NCBI GenBank assembly: GCA_947303255.1
Contig: CAMYXL010000021.1
Span: forward strand, 1 to 43,690
Reading direction: 5' to 3'
Source of the DNA: an uncultured Clostridia bacterium
Lineage (GTDB): Bacteria; Bacillota; Clostridia; Saccharofermentanales; Saccharofermentanaceae
Length of the DNA: 43,690 nucleotides
The position numbers and the translations under genes were made by a program. Under the pieces are notes generated by a model. It saw nothing but the letters and a program-made list of their open reading frames with translations, searched no databases and was not told the DNA's origin. Positions 15,530-24,406 of the stretch are shown piece by piece (within the stretch, counting starts at the first letter, position 1; each line of letters opens with the position of its first letter).

Positions 15530-17491
15530 TTACATCGCTTTTATTGCCGTAGCAAAATTGTAGTAAGCTTTCGCCAGGTTCACCATCGAGCCACTGCCCT
15601 GGCTGGCATAGATTGCCTTCAAGTAAGTGTAAATAGAATAATTAAAACTCGTCGATCCCGCAACCACGGTAAACGTCGTATCGAAGTTTCCCGCCGGGAT
15701 TCCGTTACCGTCAGCGCCCTTATACTCGTATATGTAGTAACCGCTCTTCTGCGTACCGCTAACGGAAGTTCCGTCAACCGTTATCGTTCCCACATCCTCA
15801 GTAAAGTAGAACTTGATACTGTTCTGCGTAAGGAATACAACGCTCGCGCCATAGAGCGTATCAGGCTTCGTGAACTCTTCGCTCGTAAGACTTGACGAAG
15901 GTTCTGCCGTAAAGTCATATCCCTGCGGCAATTTATTCGCATTGATGCTGAACTGCACCTGAGCGTAGCCGCCGTACTTGATCAGCGCCTCTGCTGCCGC
16001 TTTCTGGCTGGCGGTATAATCTTTTCCGTTGATTATCGCATTGGCATATTTCTCTATAGTTATTGTCTTTGTTATGCTCAGATTGCCACTTGTAGCAGTG
16101 ATCTCAATAGGAGCAGTCATACAAGCCGACTCGACGGGGATGGAGAATTTATACAATCCGTCCTCCTCAGTCATCTGATCAAACGTAAAACTACCGCTCT
16201 TGTTCTCTGTCTTGTTCTGACCATTCTTAGTAACAGTATAAGAGTAAGAATAAGAAGCCTCAGCATCACTCTGGTAAGATTCGCCTATTCCAAGATAGAC
16301 ATTAAGCTTGATATCTCCGTCAGAACTTACGTTACAGTTCTTTATGTACATCGTCTCGATCTTACTGAAGATAGCTTCACCGTTGCTGTTTGTCGTAATC
16401 TCATATTCACTGTTATCACTAATGAATGCAGCTGTTGTTCCGTTATTATTTAGTCCGCTGGTAAGAACTTTTCCCAGGTGAGCCGGAGGAACGGAAACAC
16501 CTATCTTGGCATTATCACCAAGAGGTCCGACAATTGTAATTTTACAGTTATTATTATCAGCAAGGTATAGATTATCTCTCGGATCTCCGGGAGCATAATC
16601 GGAATCATTTCCGGTAATCTCAACATTCCCCTTGATCTTAATATTTCCTCCTGAGACCAAAAATATACCGGCACCTGCAGACAAATTCCCATTATTATTT
16701 CCACCGGATACTAGTCCGCTATGTTTGCACTGGTTACCAACGATCTTGGCATCTCCGCTCAATTCCAAAGTACTATTTGAGAAGATCCTTACTCCACCGC
16801 CAGCTATCTTGGCAGAGCATCCTGTTACCATGCCGCCGGACATCTTGGTAGTACCCGCTCTAACCTGGAATCCTCCACCGCCATTATCAGAATGACAATC
16901 AGTAATGAGACCTCCTGTCATTATAAAGGTGCCCTTACTGTGAACGCCTCCACCGCCTGTAAGACTCTTACAGCCCGAGATCGTGCCGCCATTCATGTAA
17001 AAATATCCGCCGCTTACAATGTGAACAGCACCACCGTCTTCACAGATAGAATCCTTAAATGTGCCGCTATCCAATGTAAGAGTGCAACCCTGATTTACAA
17101 AGAAAATGCCGCCCTGATCCTTGTTACCGCTCGGGACCACCTGTTTACCCATGATATATCCGTCAGAACCGCTGTCGCTGATAGTCAGAGATGTCTGATT
17201 TTCCAAAGAGCACAATCTGACGTTAGCTTCCGGATCGGAAAGCTTGATATAGTGTCCGTTAAGATCTATCTTGATCGTAACACCGCTTAGTATTATCTCT
17301 GAAGTTATTTCTACGTCTGTCTGCAGAATGTAGTTTGCACTGGTAACCTCACCTGTCGGACAAGGAAAACTTGTAGCATCAGTCCAATCGGTCCAAGTCT
17401 CATCAGCTAATACCGGTTCAGCCGGCATAAAGCAGAAAACTCCCAGCAACAAAGCAAAAGCAGTTAAAAGAGATACCAATTTTTTCTTCAT
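15530..17491 (-). CDS. Secreted beta-helix surface protein C
   Basis: A 653-residue exported protein with signal peptide MKKKLVSLLTAFALLLGVFC and a cleavage region near VLA (about 29). Residues about 100-310 are regular beta-helix coils with GGGGVHSKG, NGGGGFQVRAG and AGGGVRIFSN turns. The C-terminal half carries LIKYGGYAQVQFSINANKLP (about 510) and TLYGASVVFLTQNSIKFYF (about 555), the family motifs. AAGGAG lies eight bases before the ATG at 17491, better than for the ATG at 17497. It is the most regular helix of the five. Confidence 0.88.
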   Translation of the reverse strand: MKKKLVSLLTAFALLLGVFCFMPAEPVLADETWTDWTDATSFPCPTGEVTSANYILQTDVEITSEIILSGVTIKIDLNGHYIKLSDPEANVRLCSLENQTSLTISDSGSDGYIMGKQVVPSGNKDQGGIFFVNQGCTLTLDSGTFKDSICEDGGAVHIVSGGYFYMNGGTISGCKSLTGGGGVHSKGTFIMTGGLITDCHSDNGGGGFQVRAGTTKMSGGMVTGCSAKIAGGGVRIFSNSTLELSGDAKIVGNQCKHSGLVSGGNNNGNLSAGAGIFLVSGGNIKIKGNVEITGNDSDYAPGDPRDNLYLADNNNCKITIVGPLGDNAKIGVSVPPAHLGKVLTSGLNNNGTTAAFISDNSEYEITTNSNGEAIFSKIETMYIKNCNVSSDGDIKLNVYLGIGESYQSDAEASYSYSYTVTKNGQNKTENKSGSFTFDQMTEEDGLYKFSIPVESACMTAPIEITATSGNLSITKTITIEKYANAIINGKDYTASQKAAAEALIKYGGYAQVQFSINANKLPQGYDFTAEPSSSLTSEEFTKPDTLYGASVVFLTQNSIKFYFTEDVGTITVDGTSVSGTQKSGYYIYEYKGADGNGIPAGNFDTTFTVVAGSTSFNYSIYTYLKAIYASQGSGSMVNLAKAYYNFATAIKAM

Positions 17492-17592
17492 ATCCATGTC
17501 TCCTTATTAACCCAACTGTACATCTTCCCTTTTATTATTTTATCACGTATAAAAGTGATTTGAAAACCGCAAATACGGGTATGATTTCATCA

Positions 17593-17626
17593 AAAACAAA
17601 AACTCCCCCATATGAACGAGGGAGTT
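17593..17626 (-). terminator. Terminator of cassette D
   Basis: Stem aaactccccc (17599-17608) with gagggagttt (17617-17626), followed by TTTGTTTTTG on the minus strand, 15 bases past peptide D. Confidence 0.87.
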
Positions 17627-17640
17627 TCACAAAATGTTGA

Positions 17641-17766
17641 TTACCAAGTATCGATCTCACTAGGATCTTCACCGTGCTCGGTCGATTGAGGATCGCTATT
17701 TTCGATAACACTACCTGAACTTAATCTTATGATTTCTATCTCTAATGGTTCGTATAACTCTTTCAT
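17641..17766 (-). CDS. Short YxxPEIDII-type peptide D (41 residues)
   Basis: Starts MKELYEPLEIEIIRL, then SSGSVIENSDPQSTEHGEDP and ends SEIDTW. It keeps the tyrosine and the E-I-E-I-I-R-L block, but the proline is one place earlier (YEPLEI instead of YxxPEI), so recognition may differ. Acidic, with no cysteine or signal peptide. AGAGGGG precedes the ATG, ten bases after beta-helix D. Confidence 0.78.
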   Translation of the reverse strand: MKELYEPLEIEIIRLSSGSVIENSDPQSTEHGEDPSEIDTW

Positions 17767-17776
17767 TTTACCCCTC

Positions 17777-20101
17777 TTAACCTTGAGCATATGCCTTAGC
17801 ATCTTCTCCGTACCAATACAACGACTGAACTGTGTTGTATACAGGTGTTCCCTGCTTGGAACTGTTAGTTATTATACCATTAATGTAATTATGTACGGAA
17901 TAATTAATTGTCATAACCACAGTTCCAGATCCATCCTTGACTTCTACAGAGTAGGTCTTACCAAGATTATATGCAGGTACATAAATTCTGGCAAATATAT
18001 ACTTACCACTGTTATCAAGTTCAAATTGGTAACTTCCTTCACCATCTATGGAATAGGTATATCCCGAATAATCCACACCATTAAGCTTGATATAGTGCTT
18101 AATTTGAATGTCAGATCTGTAAACGACACTGGAGCCATAGAATGTAAGATCTGTATCACCAACATCAACTGACTTTTCCGTCAAATTAGGTATTTCCGAA
18201 ATAGACTCATGAGTAATCAATTTTTCCTCAACACCCTTGGTAGCCAGATCCCCCGCCGAATTCTTGTAATATCCAAGCTGGTTTTGGAGATTAGAACCGA
18301 ATATCAAAATTGAAGACGCAAGATTTTTAGCTAACTGTGTCCTATCATCACTAGAGAATCCTTTGTCTTTAAGAACCGAAGCACCGATATTAGATGGTTG
18401 AACACCTCCGTTGATCGTATAGCCGTTCGAACATCTGATCTTCACACTTATATTCTTTGTAAGATCATAAGGATCTATCTTGAACGAAAAAACAACGTAT
18501 TGGTTTCCGTTAACTGTCTTAATGTTAGAGACGTCCAAATTAAAGTTGCTCGATTCATTTGGATCTTCAGTAAATCCGCTAAGATCAACTACCGCTCCGG
18601 AATCAATGTAACCAACCTTTTCAGAATAATCAACGTAGATATTAACCCCTAAACTTCCGTCCGGAAAACAGCTTAACGATTGACCTGATAACTTCGGAAG
18701 TACGACTTCGTAAAGATCGAAATCAACAGAACCGGTAGTTGTCTGATTATTAAAGTTTGACTTCGTCTGTCCTTTTGCCGTATTCCAACCACCTACAGAG
18801 TGGGTACCATAAGCCAATGTTCCCAACTGTGCAGTTGTCATATATCCGATAGGTACACATTCTTGAGTTTTCCAAAGTACCCATCCTTCTTCTGTTGTAG
18901 CGTTCGGAACATAGAGCCTTGCATTTATCGTAGGAGTCTGCTTAAGCTCCGTGTTGTCATGCGGTTCAATATCATATGTATCTGCATTAGGAATATCCGT
19001 TGCATGCCTTCTGTCAGCTGTAAAGAAATCAGCAATATCCTCTAAGGACTCATTGTTATTTGCGCTGGCGCCTTTTGTAAATATTGGTGTTTGCTGGATA
19101 GTGATACCAACCTGACTGATAACTTTACCTTCACTATCATAAGAAAGATTCAAATCGCCAACTTTTACTGCTTGTCCACAGTAAAGATTACATTCGTATC
19201 CTCGACCACAAGTATTGTTCATGATAGTAGGACTTCCGGATATAGTAAGACTACAAGTATTGGAACTCCAGAAATCAATTCCAGCGCCGTGATTTCCTGT
19301 TCCGGTACAATTTGTGATCGAAGCATGATCTGTAATCGTCATCGTTCCTTTTGAACCGATCTGAACACCGGCACCGTTACCGTGTTTGTCACCACCGTCT
19401 GCGTAGTTATTGTGACAATCCGTAATAGTTGCATATCCGCTCATCGTAAATGTTCCGTTCAAGCAACTGACAGCTCCGCCACCATTAGAGGAAGAAGACT
19501 GGCAATTACGGATGACTCCACCACTGAAGTTAAAAACACTCTTACTAGCGTTCTCATCCATATCCACTGCACCGGCTCTTTCATTGTCCAGTGCAGTAAA
19601 GCCCTCAACATAACCTCCGGTGATGTTCAACACTCCGTTTGCTTTTAACTTGAAGGCTCTGTGGTGGGTATTGTTGGAACTGTCTACTATCAAGCTTCCA
19701 CCAGTATCATTCTGTAAATCGAATGTAGAATCTGATAAAGTAAAAGTACCCGTAACTATAAATAGAGAACTTTTCGATGTCGACTTGTCAACTAGGTCAT
19801 AGCCATTCAGGTCTACAGACATCGAACCGTTTATCTCCTGACACGCACTTCCTGTGATGACTACATCGCTACCCAGAATATAATCGCCTGAGGTCGGAAA
19901 ACCGCCTACCTCAGCCCCGTCAACCAAATATTTCTGCGTTGACTCATCATATGTCAAGACCTGAGGTGCTGCAGGATCTCTGGAGAACCTGAAATCTTTG
20001 AGCCCTATCTCAGGAATGTCGATAGGAGCGAATATAAATGAGCCGCTCAACATGATAGCGGCAACTATAGAGGAAATACTTTTTCTTATGCCCTTTTTCA
20101 T
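17777..20101 (-). CDS. Secreted beta-helix surface protein D
   Basis: A 774-residue exported protein, signal peptide MKKGIRKSISSIVAAIMLSG. Beta-helix repeats fill about 90-300 (NGGGAVSCLNGTFTMSGYAT, GNGAGVQIGSKGTMTITDHA, GAGIDFWSSN). An extra region of about 100 residues (about 340-450) carries PNATTEEGWVLWKT and THSVGGWNTAKG, recalling a Listeria-Bacteroides-type repeat edge, not seen in the sisters. The C-terminal motifs are ASSILIFGSNLQNQLGYY and LTFYGSSVVYRSDIQIKHYI. Strong ribosome site GAGGGAGGGG. A plausible weak promoter has TATAAT at 20156-20161 on the minus strand. Ends in a unit with peptide D. Confidence 0.87.
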   Translation of the reverse strand: MKKGIRKSISSIVAAIMLSGSFIFAPIDIPEIGLKDFRFSRDPAAPQVLTYDESTQKYLVDGAEVGGFPTSGDYILGSDVVITGSACQEINGSMSVDLNGYDLVDKSTSKSSLFIVTGTFTLSDSTFDLQNDTGGSLIVDSSNNTHHRAFKLKANGVLNITGGYVEGFTALDNERAGAVDMDENASKSVFNFSGGVIRNCQSSSSNGGGAVSCLNGTFTMSGYATITDCHNNYADGGDKHGNGAGVQIGSKGTMTITDHASITNCTGTGNHGAGIDFWSSNTCSLTISGSPTIMNNTCGRGYECNLYCGQAVKVGDLNLSYDSEGKVISQVGITIQQTPIFTKGASANNNESLEDIADFFTADRRHATDIPNADTYDIEPHDNTELKQTPTINARLYVPNATTEEGWVLWKTQECVPIGYMTTAQLGTLAYGTHSVGGWNTAKGQTKSNFNNQTTTGSVDFDLYEVVLPKLSGQSLSCFPDGSLGVNIYVDYSEKVGYIDSGAVVDLSGFTEDPNESSNFNLDVSNIKTVNGNQYVVFSFKIDPYDLTKNISVKIRCSNGYTINGGVQPSNIGASVLKDKGFSSDDRTQLAKNLASSILIFGSNLQNQLGYYKNSAGDLATKGVEEKLITHESISEIPNLTEKSVDVGDTDLTFYGSSVVYRSDIQIKHYIKLNGVDYSGYTYSIDGEGSYQFELDNSGKYIFARIYVPAYNLGKTYSVEVKDGSGTVVMTINYSVHNYINGIITNSSKQGTPVYNTVQSLYWYGEDAKAYAQG

Positions 20102-20350
20102 GGTAACCCCTCCCTCTTACGTTTAATACATGATAAATATACCATGAATCTAATAATTATAAAATAATTAATACTATTTTTTAACATACATTTCACATTT
20201 ACTACACATTGTAATAGTATCGTATTTTATTTTCGAAAAAGCGAAAATGACTGGAGTGTGTGATTTCTGGTCAAAAATGATGCGAAAAAATCCATTTTTG
20301 AATTGTGAAGAAAATGTGACAAAAACTTGATACAAATTCGACAAAATACT

Positions 20351-20490
20351 TTGACATTTCCCGTTTTGGGCGTGCTATAATGCAAGTGGTTAACTCCTGA
20401 AGCCATAGAAGGCAGAAATGAGTTTGTGCAGGAGTTGGCATATAAGATCCCGCAGGTCTCCCCTAACCACTTGCGGGAATTTATATTTTT
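20351..20490 (+). ncRNA. Candidate structured small RNA with its own promoter and terminator
   Basis: A TTGACA (20351-20356) and a perfect TATAAT (20376-20381) 19 bases apart start a transcript near 20387. The RNA of about 100 bases can form a closing stem GUGGUUA/UAACCAC (20386-20392 with 20463-20470), an adjoining perfect stem AACUCCUG/CAGGAGUU (20392-20399 with 20429-20436) and a small GCC/GGC hairpin inside. A terminator CCCGCA/TGCGGG (20449-20454, 20472-20477) ends in a T-rich tract and overlaps the closing stem, so the two are alternatives. There is no reading frame and no plus-strand gene downstream, so it is not a leader. I do not recognise it: the SRP-RNA core and 6S layout are not seen. 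The bases from 20102 to 20350 hold only AT-rich promoter sequence. Confidence 0.6.
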
Positions 20491-20498
20491 AAGCGACC

Positions 20499-20528
20499 AA
20501 AAAGGCTCCCGTCTCTGACGGAAGCCTT
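20499..20528. terminator. Bidirectional terminator
   Basis: Stem aaggctcccgtc / gacggaagcctt (20502-20528, loop tct) with TTTTTGG on the minus strand and TTGTTTTA on the plus strand. It ends the lipoprotein unit from the right and can back up the small RNA terminator from the left. Confidence 0.85.
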
Positions 20529-20548
20529 GTTTTATGTTCGGATCAAGA

Positions 20549-20593
20549 TCAGCTCTGGTAGCCGTGGGCCGCCAATACTTTTCTGTCCACCAT
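20549..20593 (-). pseudogene. Deletion scar of a solute-binding lipoprotein gene
   Basis: A 45-base remnant reading MVDRKVLAAHGYQS. Its first part (ACAGAAAAGTATTGGCGGCC) matches the start of the lipoprotein gene at 22562-24373, which reads RKVLAALL near residue 4. Its last part (GGCTACCAG-GC/AGC-TGATC) matches that gene's end, NGYQG-stop. So a copy of that gene once followed the lipoprotein gene at 20600-22330, in the same order as in the intact neighbouring operon, and lost about 1.8 kb in one internal deletion. No function is expected. Confidence 0.8.
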
Positions 20594-20599
20594 AAATGA

Positions 20600-22330
20600 C
20601 TACTCGTTTATTATTCGAAGCATCATCTGGGCAGACTCGAAGAAAGCTGACGGATCATTCTCATTATAAGCTTCCACATACTTGTTCCAGGAAGCTTCGA
20701 AATCTTCGCTCATCACGAGCCCCGGAAGATTCTCGTTCTGGAAAGATTTAAGACGTGAGTAAGCCATTCCTCCTTCGGTCGCATCTGTCAGACTGGCGGC
20801 CCAAACGGACAGTGGGAACCACTCGTTCTCCTCATATTTTGTGGAGCCCACGAGTTCACTGAAGGTCAAAACGCCGTATGCCTCCAGACACTTTTGAACA
20901 GACTCGGGTTGAGCCGCAAAGAATTCGCCAGGTTGATCGGCCGGCTTCGCGGCGTTCATTACCTGTTTTCCACCAAATATAGTCAAAATCTCGCCGTTTC
21001 TCTGCGGAAGATATTTATATTCACAAACATTTTCACTTCTGTACTTCGGATTATTCCAACGTTCGCGCATTACATCAGTTCTGTAGTAAAGACCGTTATC
21101 ATCTATAAGATAATCTTCTCCTTCCACGCCCCAGAAACGGAGGGTGTGAATATCAGTATAAAGACCAACTAACATCAAATAGAATAGCCCTTCAGGATGA
21201 GGACAATCCGCCGTTATGCCTACTCCAGACATCGGATCTATGGTACGACTATATGAATTCCAGTGATTCTCAATCCCCTCCTCCAAGGTGAGGCCGAGAG
21301 GAACGTAGTCATTCTGACCTGCCAACAGGATGCTGCTGTATTCATCACATAAACCGAGTACACATCCGGACTCGATCTTGGCAATATACTCGTCATAAGT
21401 CTGCGTTGAAAAATCAGGATCCAAGATGCCCTTCTTCCACTCTTCGTTCAATCTCGAGAAATATCTCTTGGCGGTTTCAGTAGTGTTGTAGTCCATAACG
21501 ATCGGGTTATCAGGATCAGTATCATCCACGGCACAAACAACGTCATTCGGATATCCGTCTAACATGACAGGAACATTGTTGTTAAGATCGATAGTTGTAA
21601 ATGGAATTATCGATGTTCCGTCTTCCAATGTCGGATTGGCTTCATAGTATTCGTCCAGTAGGTCAAAATACTGATCTAGTGTTTTTATCTCAGGATAACC
21701 TTTCCATTCGAGAACACCGGTCTTGATCCAAAGGGTCTCTTCACGAGGGATCGGACTTATGTCCGTATAATTTGTACCTGTGTAATCATATCTCTCAGAC
21801 CTATCCGGAACATAATCAAACGGATCGATCCAATAGATATGCCCGTCATCCATTCGCACCTGATCCCATTCATAGTCAGAATACATTTCTTTAATATCAT
21901 CGTATCGTTCCAAATACTCGTCCAAAGCAACGAGCATATCATTCTCGTATAGAGTCACCATGCCAGTCTTGGAATACACCATATCCATATAATCTGTTGA
22001 AAGTCGGTCAATTAATGACTCTCCTTCTTCCAACCAGTGTTCTCTCAATATGACTTCTGATTTATTTGCTATATATTTCTGAACTCTATTCTCGGAATCG
22101 ACCTCATATCGGATGTCGGTCGGATCATCAATGAGCATATCATAACGATTGACGGGATCGTAAGAATCGTAATATGTAGTCTCCACAGGCTGAGTAAAAT
22201 AATTGAATACAGATTCTTCATTAGAATTTGAATGTTGAGGGTTCTCGGAAAAGTCATCTACGATCTTAACACAACCCGTTATAACAAATAACGGAAGCAT
22301 CAAAGAAGCTACTATCTTTCGTACCTTCAT
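20600..22330 (-). CDS. Extracellular solute-binding lipoprotein (copy 2 of gene a)
   Basis: A 576-residue lipoprotein with lipobox VITGC (Cys 20), then a linker and a family-1 type solute-binding fold: DMLVALDEYLERYDDIKEMY, MRMDDGHIYW and PMSGVGITADCP are diagnostic of the large sugar-binding lipoproteins. It would sit outside the membrane and bind a carbohydrate or similar ligand, but no permease is nearby. The ATG at 22330 has GGGGGG before it. It is a recent paralogue of the gene at 24407-26116; 469 central bases differ at a single position, while the ends differ more. It ends in NE rather than the AQAELR of its sister. It is followed by a scar of the next gene. Confidence 0.9.
   Translation of the reverse strand: MKVRKIVASLMLPLFVITGCVKIVDDFSENPQHSNSNEESVFNYFTQPVETTYYDSYDPVNRYDMLIDDPTDIRYEVDSENRVQKYIANKSEVILREHWLEEGESLIDRLSTDYMDMVYSKTGMVTLYENDMLVALDEYLERYDDIKEMYSDYEWDQVRMDDGHIYWIDPFDYVPDRSERYDYTGTNYTDISPIPREETLWIKTGVLEWKGYPEIKTLDQYFDLLDEYYEANPTLEDGTSIIPFTTIDLNNNVPVMLDGYPNDVVCAVDDTDPDNPIVMDYNTTETAKRYFSRLNEEWKKGILDPDFSTQTYDEYIAKIESGCVLGLCDEYSSILLAGQNDYVPLGLTLEEGIENHWNSYSRTIDPMSGVGITADCPHPEGLFYLMLVGLYTDIHTLRFWGVEGEDYLIDDNGLYYRTDVMRERWNNPKYRSENVCEYKYLPQRNGEILTIFGGKQVMNAAKPADQPGEFFAAQPESVQKCLEAYGVLTFSELVGSTKYEENEWFPLSVWAASLTDATEGGMAYSRLKSFQNENLPGLVMSEDFEASWNKYVEAYNENDPSAFFESAQMMLRIINE
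21303..21771. repeat. Gene-conversion tract, copy 1
   Basis: 469 bases identical, with one mismatch at 21733, to 25098-25566, inside two otherwise diverged lipoprotein genes. The identical core codes for the middle of the protein. Sequence on both sides differs at many positions. Confidence 0.93.
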
Positions 22331-22381
22331 AACTGTCCCCCCCGAATCCAAATATACCTTTCCCTCTTCCTACATAGCATC

Positions 22382-22387
22382 ATTATA
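22382..22387 (-). promoter_or_regulatory. Extended -10 promoter of the lipoprotein gene
   Basis: TGATATAAT on the minus strand is an extended -10 without a clear -35. The whole upstream stretch through the ribosome site (about 22331-22395) is nearly identical to that of the sister gene at 26117-26180, so the promoter was copied with the gene. Confidence 0.55.
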
Positions 22388-22493
22388 TCACGCGCTGATC
22401 TCATACCATTTCGGAACCTAATAAAAGACAGCCTTTTTGCAGGTAATAACGAGAAGCATTCCTACAGATGTGCAAGTGTTTTTTGTTCTACAA

Positions 22494-22524
22494 AAAGCAG
22501 GTCCACTTCAAAGTGAACCTGCTA
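22494..22524 (-). terminator. Terminator after the second lipoprotein operon gene
   Basis: Stem agcaggtccactt / aagtgaacctgct (22497-22524) with one mismatch, followed by TTTTTG on the minus strand, about 40 bases past the stop codon at 22562. Confidence 0.88.
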
Positions 22525-22561
22525 TTAAGAACAAAGCAATATTGTGAGTTTGCTTCAACGA

Positions 22562-24373
22562 TCAGCCCTGGTAGCCGTTTGCGCGGGCCAATTCAAGACG
22601 CTCATCCACTTCTGCTTGTGCGGCTTCGATGAAATCCTCAGGATTACACTGTTCATAAGCGGTCATATACTCGCTCCAGGTGGATTCAAAGTCCTTGCTC
22701 ATGACAAGCTGTGGGAGATATTGGTGCTTGGTCTGCGACATCTTCTGGAAGGCAGCACCTCCGTCGTCATAAGTACTCAGGCTGTTGGACCAGGACCACA
22801 TCGGGTACCACGGATAAAGCTCCGTCGGCTCAGAACCCATCATCTCGGCGTAGGTTGTCGCTCCGTACGCCTTGAAGCAGTCGACCATAGGCTGTGACAT
22901 TGTCGCGTAGAATTCGCTGGTCTGCTCGGAAGGCTGCATCGCGTTCTTGCCGTCTCTGCTGATTCCGAGCCACTGAGGCATGTAACCGTATTTGCAGATG
23001 TGAGATGCCTGATAGCTATAATCTTTCCAGAGCTGTCTCATCTCAGAAGTCCTATAATAAAGTCCGTTCTCGTCAACGATATAATCCTCGCCCTCGATAC
23101 CCCAGAATCTCAGGTCGTGGATATCCTGTTCCATGACAAGACTCAGGAACTGGAAAGCCATATTAGGATCCGGGCAGGAGGTCGTTATGGCTATACCCGA
23201 TGCCTGATTGATCTCATCACCGAATGAGTGCCACTGATTCTTCATGCCGGACTCGATCGTAAGACCGAGAGGAACATATTCGCATCCGAGATCGATCAGA
23301 TCCTCTGAATAAGTGCCCATGAGATTATAAGCAAAGTCCCAGTACTGGTCGCACATGCCGAGCACACAGCCTGATGACAGTTTAATGATGTAGTCATCAT
23401 AGGTCATGGTCGAGAAGTCAGGATCGATCAGACCCTTGGTGTATGCGTTGTTGAGTTTCTTGAAATACTCCTTCGCCGTGTCGGTGGTGTTGTAATCCTT
23501 TACGACCGGATTGGAAGGATCGGATACGTCGACGATGCAGCAGCCGTCATTCGGATAGCCGTCCAGATACATCGGCGGATTCTCGATACAGAAATAACGC
23601 CAGTCCTCACAGAGCATCGTGTATGGGATGATGTCCGTTCCGTCAGGCATCGTAGGATAGAGCTCGTAGTAGTTCTCCAGGAGCGTGAAATAATCGTCCA
23701 AAGTCTCGACCTTCGGGTAACCGAACTCCTTCAGTACGCGGTTCTGGATCCAGAAGGCCTGGCCGCTATGACCCGTGCTCGTATCTACATTCTGATAATG
23801 ATTTCCGAAAACGTTCGCCCAATAGATATGACCGTCGTCCATTCGGAACTTATCCCATTCCTCGTCTGAGTACATCTCCTTCAGGTTCGGATACATCTCA
23901 AGGTAAGGATCCCAGGCGATAAGAAGATCATTATCATAGAGGTCCTCATTGTAGTCGCCTGCATCAATGTAATCAGGCAGCTGGCCTGACGCGAGCATCA
24001 CACCGACAGCCTCGTCGAGCGTCTGTCCGGTAAGATAAACCTCCTTAACGCGGACACCCGTCTTCTCGGCAATGATCTCCTGGATCTTGTTGCCTTCGTC
24101 GATCTCGCTGCCGGTCATGCCGATCCACATCAAATAATCCAAGATCTGGTCGTCGCCGTAATAATATCCGTCATAAGGATCATCTGTCGGATCGACTTCA
24201 GTCGGCTCCGGATCAGTCTCGGTCGGTTCCGAGTATTTCGGTTCTTTGGATTCTTCGGTTTCCTTGATCTCCTTGTGCCTTACCTTAATCGATTCTTCGG
24301 TGATCGTTTTCGAGCAACCGACAAAAGCAAAGGTAAAGAGCAGGAGAGCTGCCAATACTTTTCTGTATTTCAT
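22562..24373 (-). CDS. Extracellular solute-binding lipoprotein (gene b)
   Basis: A 603-residue lipoprotein with lipobox AFVGC (Cys 20), a charged Glu/Pro/Thr-rich spacer (about 25-65) and a solute-binding fold. It shares MRMDDGHIYWANVFGN, TTDTAKEYFKKLN and RFWGIEGEDYIVDENGLYYR with gene a but is clearly diverged, and it ends ANGYQG. The ATG at 24373 has GGAGG before it. It follows gene a by 33 bases and is in the same transcript, ending in its own terminator. Paired genes a and b may form two-part or alternative receptors; no transporter membrane subunits lie in the window. Confidence 0.9.
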   Translation of the reverse strand: MKYRKVLAALLLFTFAFVGCSKTITEESIKVRHKEIKETEESKEPKYSEPTETDPEPTEVDPTDDPYDGYYYGDDQILDYLMWIGMTGSEIDEGNKIQEIIAEKTGVRVKEVYLTGQTLDEAVGVMLASGQLPDYIDAGDYNEDLYDNDLLIAWDPYLEMYPNLKEMYSDEEWDKFRMDDGHIYWANVFGNHYQNVDTSTGHSGQAFWIQNRVLKEFGYPKVETLDDYFTLLENYYELYPTMPDGTDIIPYTMLCEDWRYFCIENPPMYLDGYPNDGCCIVDVSDPSNPVVKDYNTTDTAKEYFKKLNNAYTKGLIDPDFSTMTYDDYIIKLSSGCVLGMCDQYWDFAYNLMGTYSEDLIDLGCEYVPLGLTIESGMKNQWHSFGDEINQASGIAITTSCPDPNMAFQFLSLVMEQDIHDLRFWGIEGEDYIVDENGLYYRTSEMRQLWKDYSYQASHICKYGYMPQWLGISRDGKNAMQPSEQTSEFYATMSQPMVDCFKAYGATTYAEMMGSEPTELYPWYPMWSWSNSLSTYDDGGAAFQKMSQTKHQYLPQLVMSKDFESTWSEYMTAYEQCNPEDFIEAAQAEVDERLELARANGYQG

Positions 24374-24406
24374 TGTTCTATCCTCCATAAAAGATTATCG
24401 GGTTAT

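Noticed and set aside
6869..20101. A complete lasso-peptide cluster
   Set aside because: The leader-like motif, PqqD-like and HPrK-like proteins are present, but the asparagine-synthetase-like cyclase and the transglutaminase-like protease are absent and the cassettes carry large surface proteins instead.
20351..20490. SRP RNA, 6S RNA or a known riboswitch
   Set aside because: No GGAAG-type SRP core, too short and too asymmetric for 6S RNA, no recognised riboswitch core and no downstream gene in the same direction.
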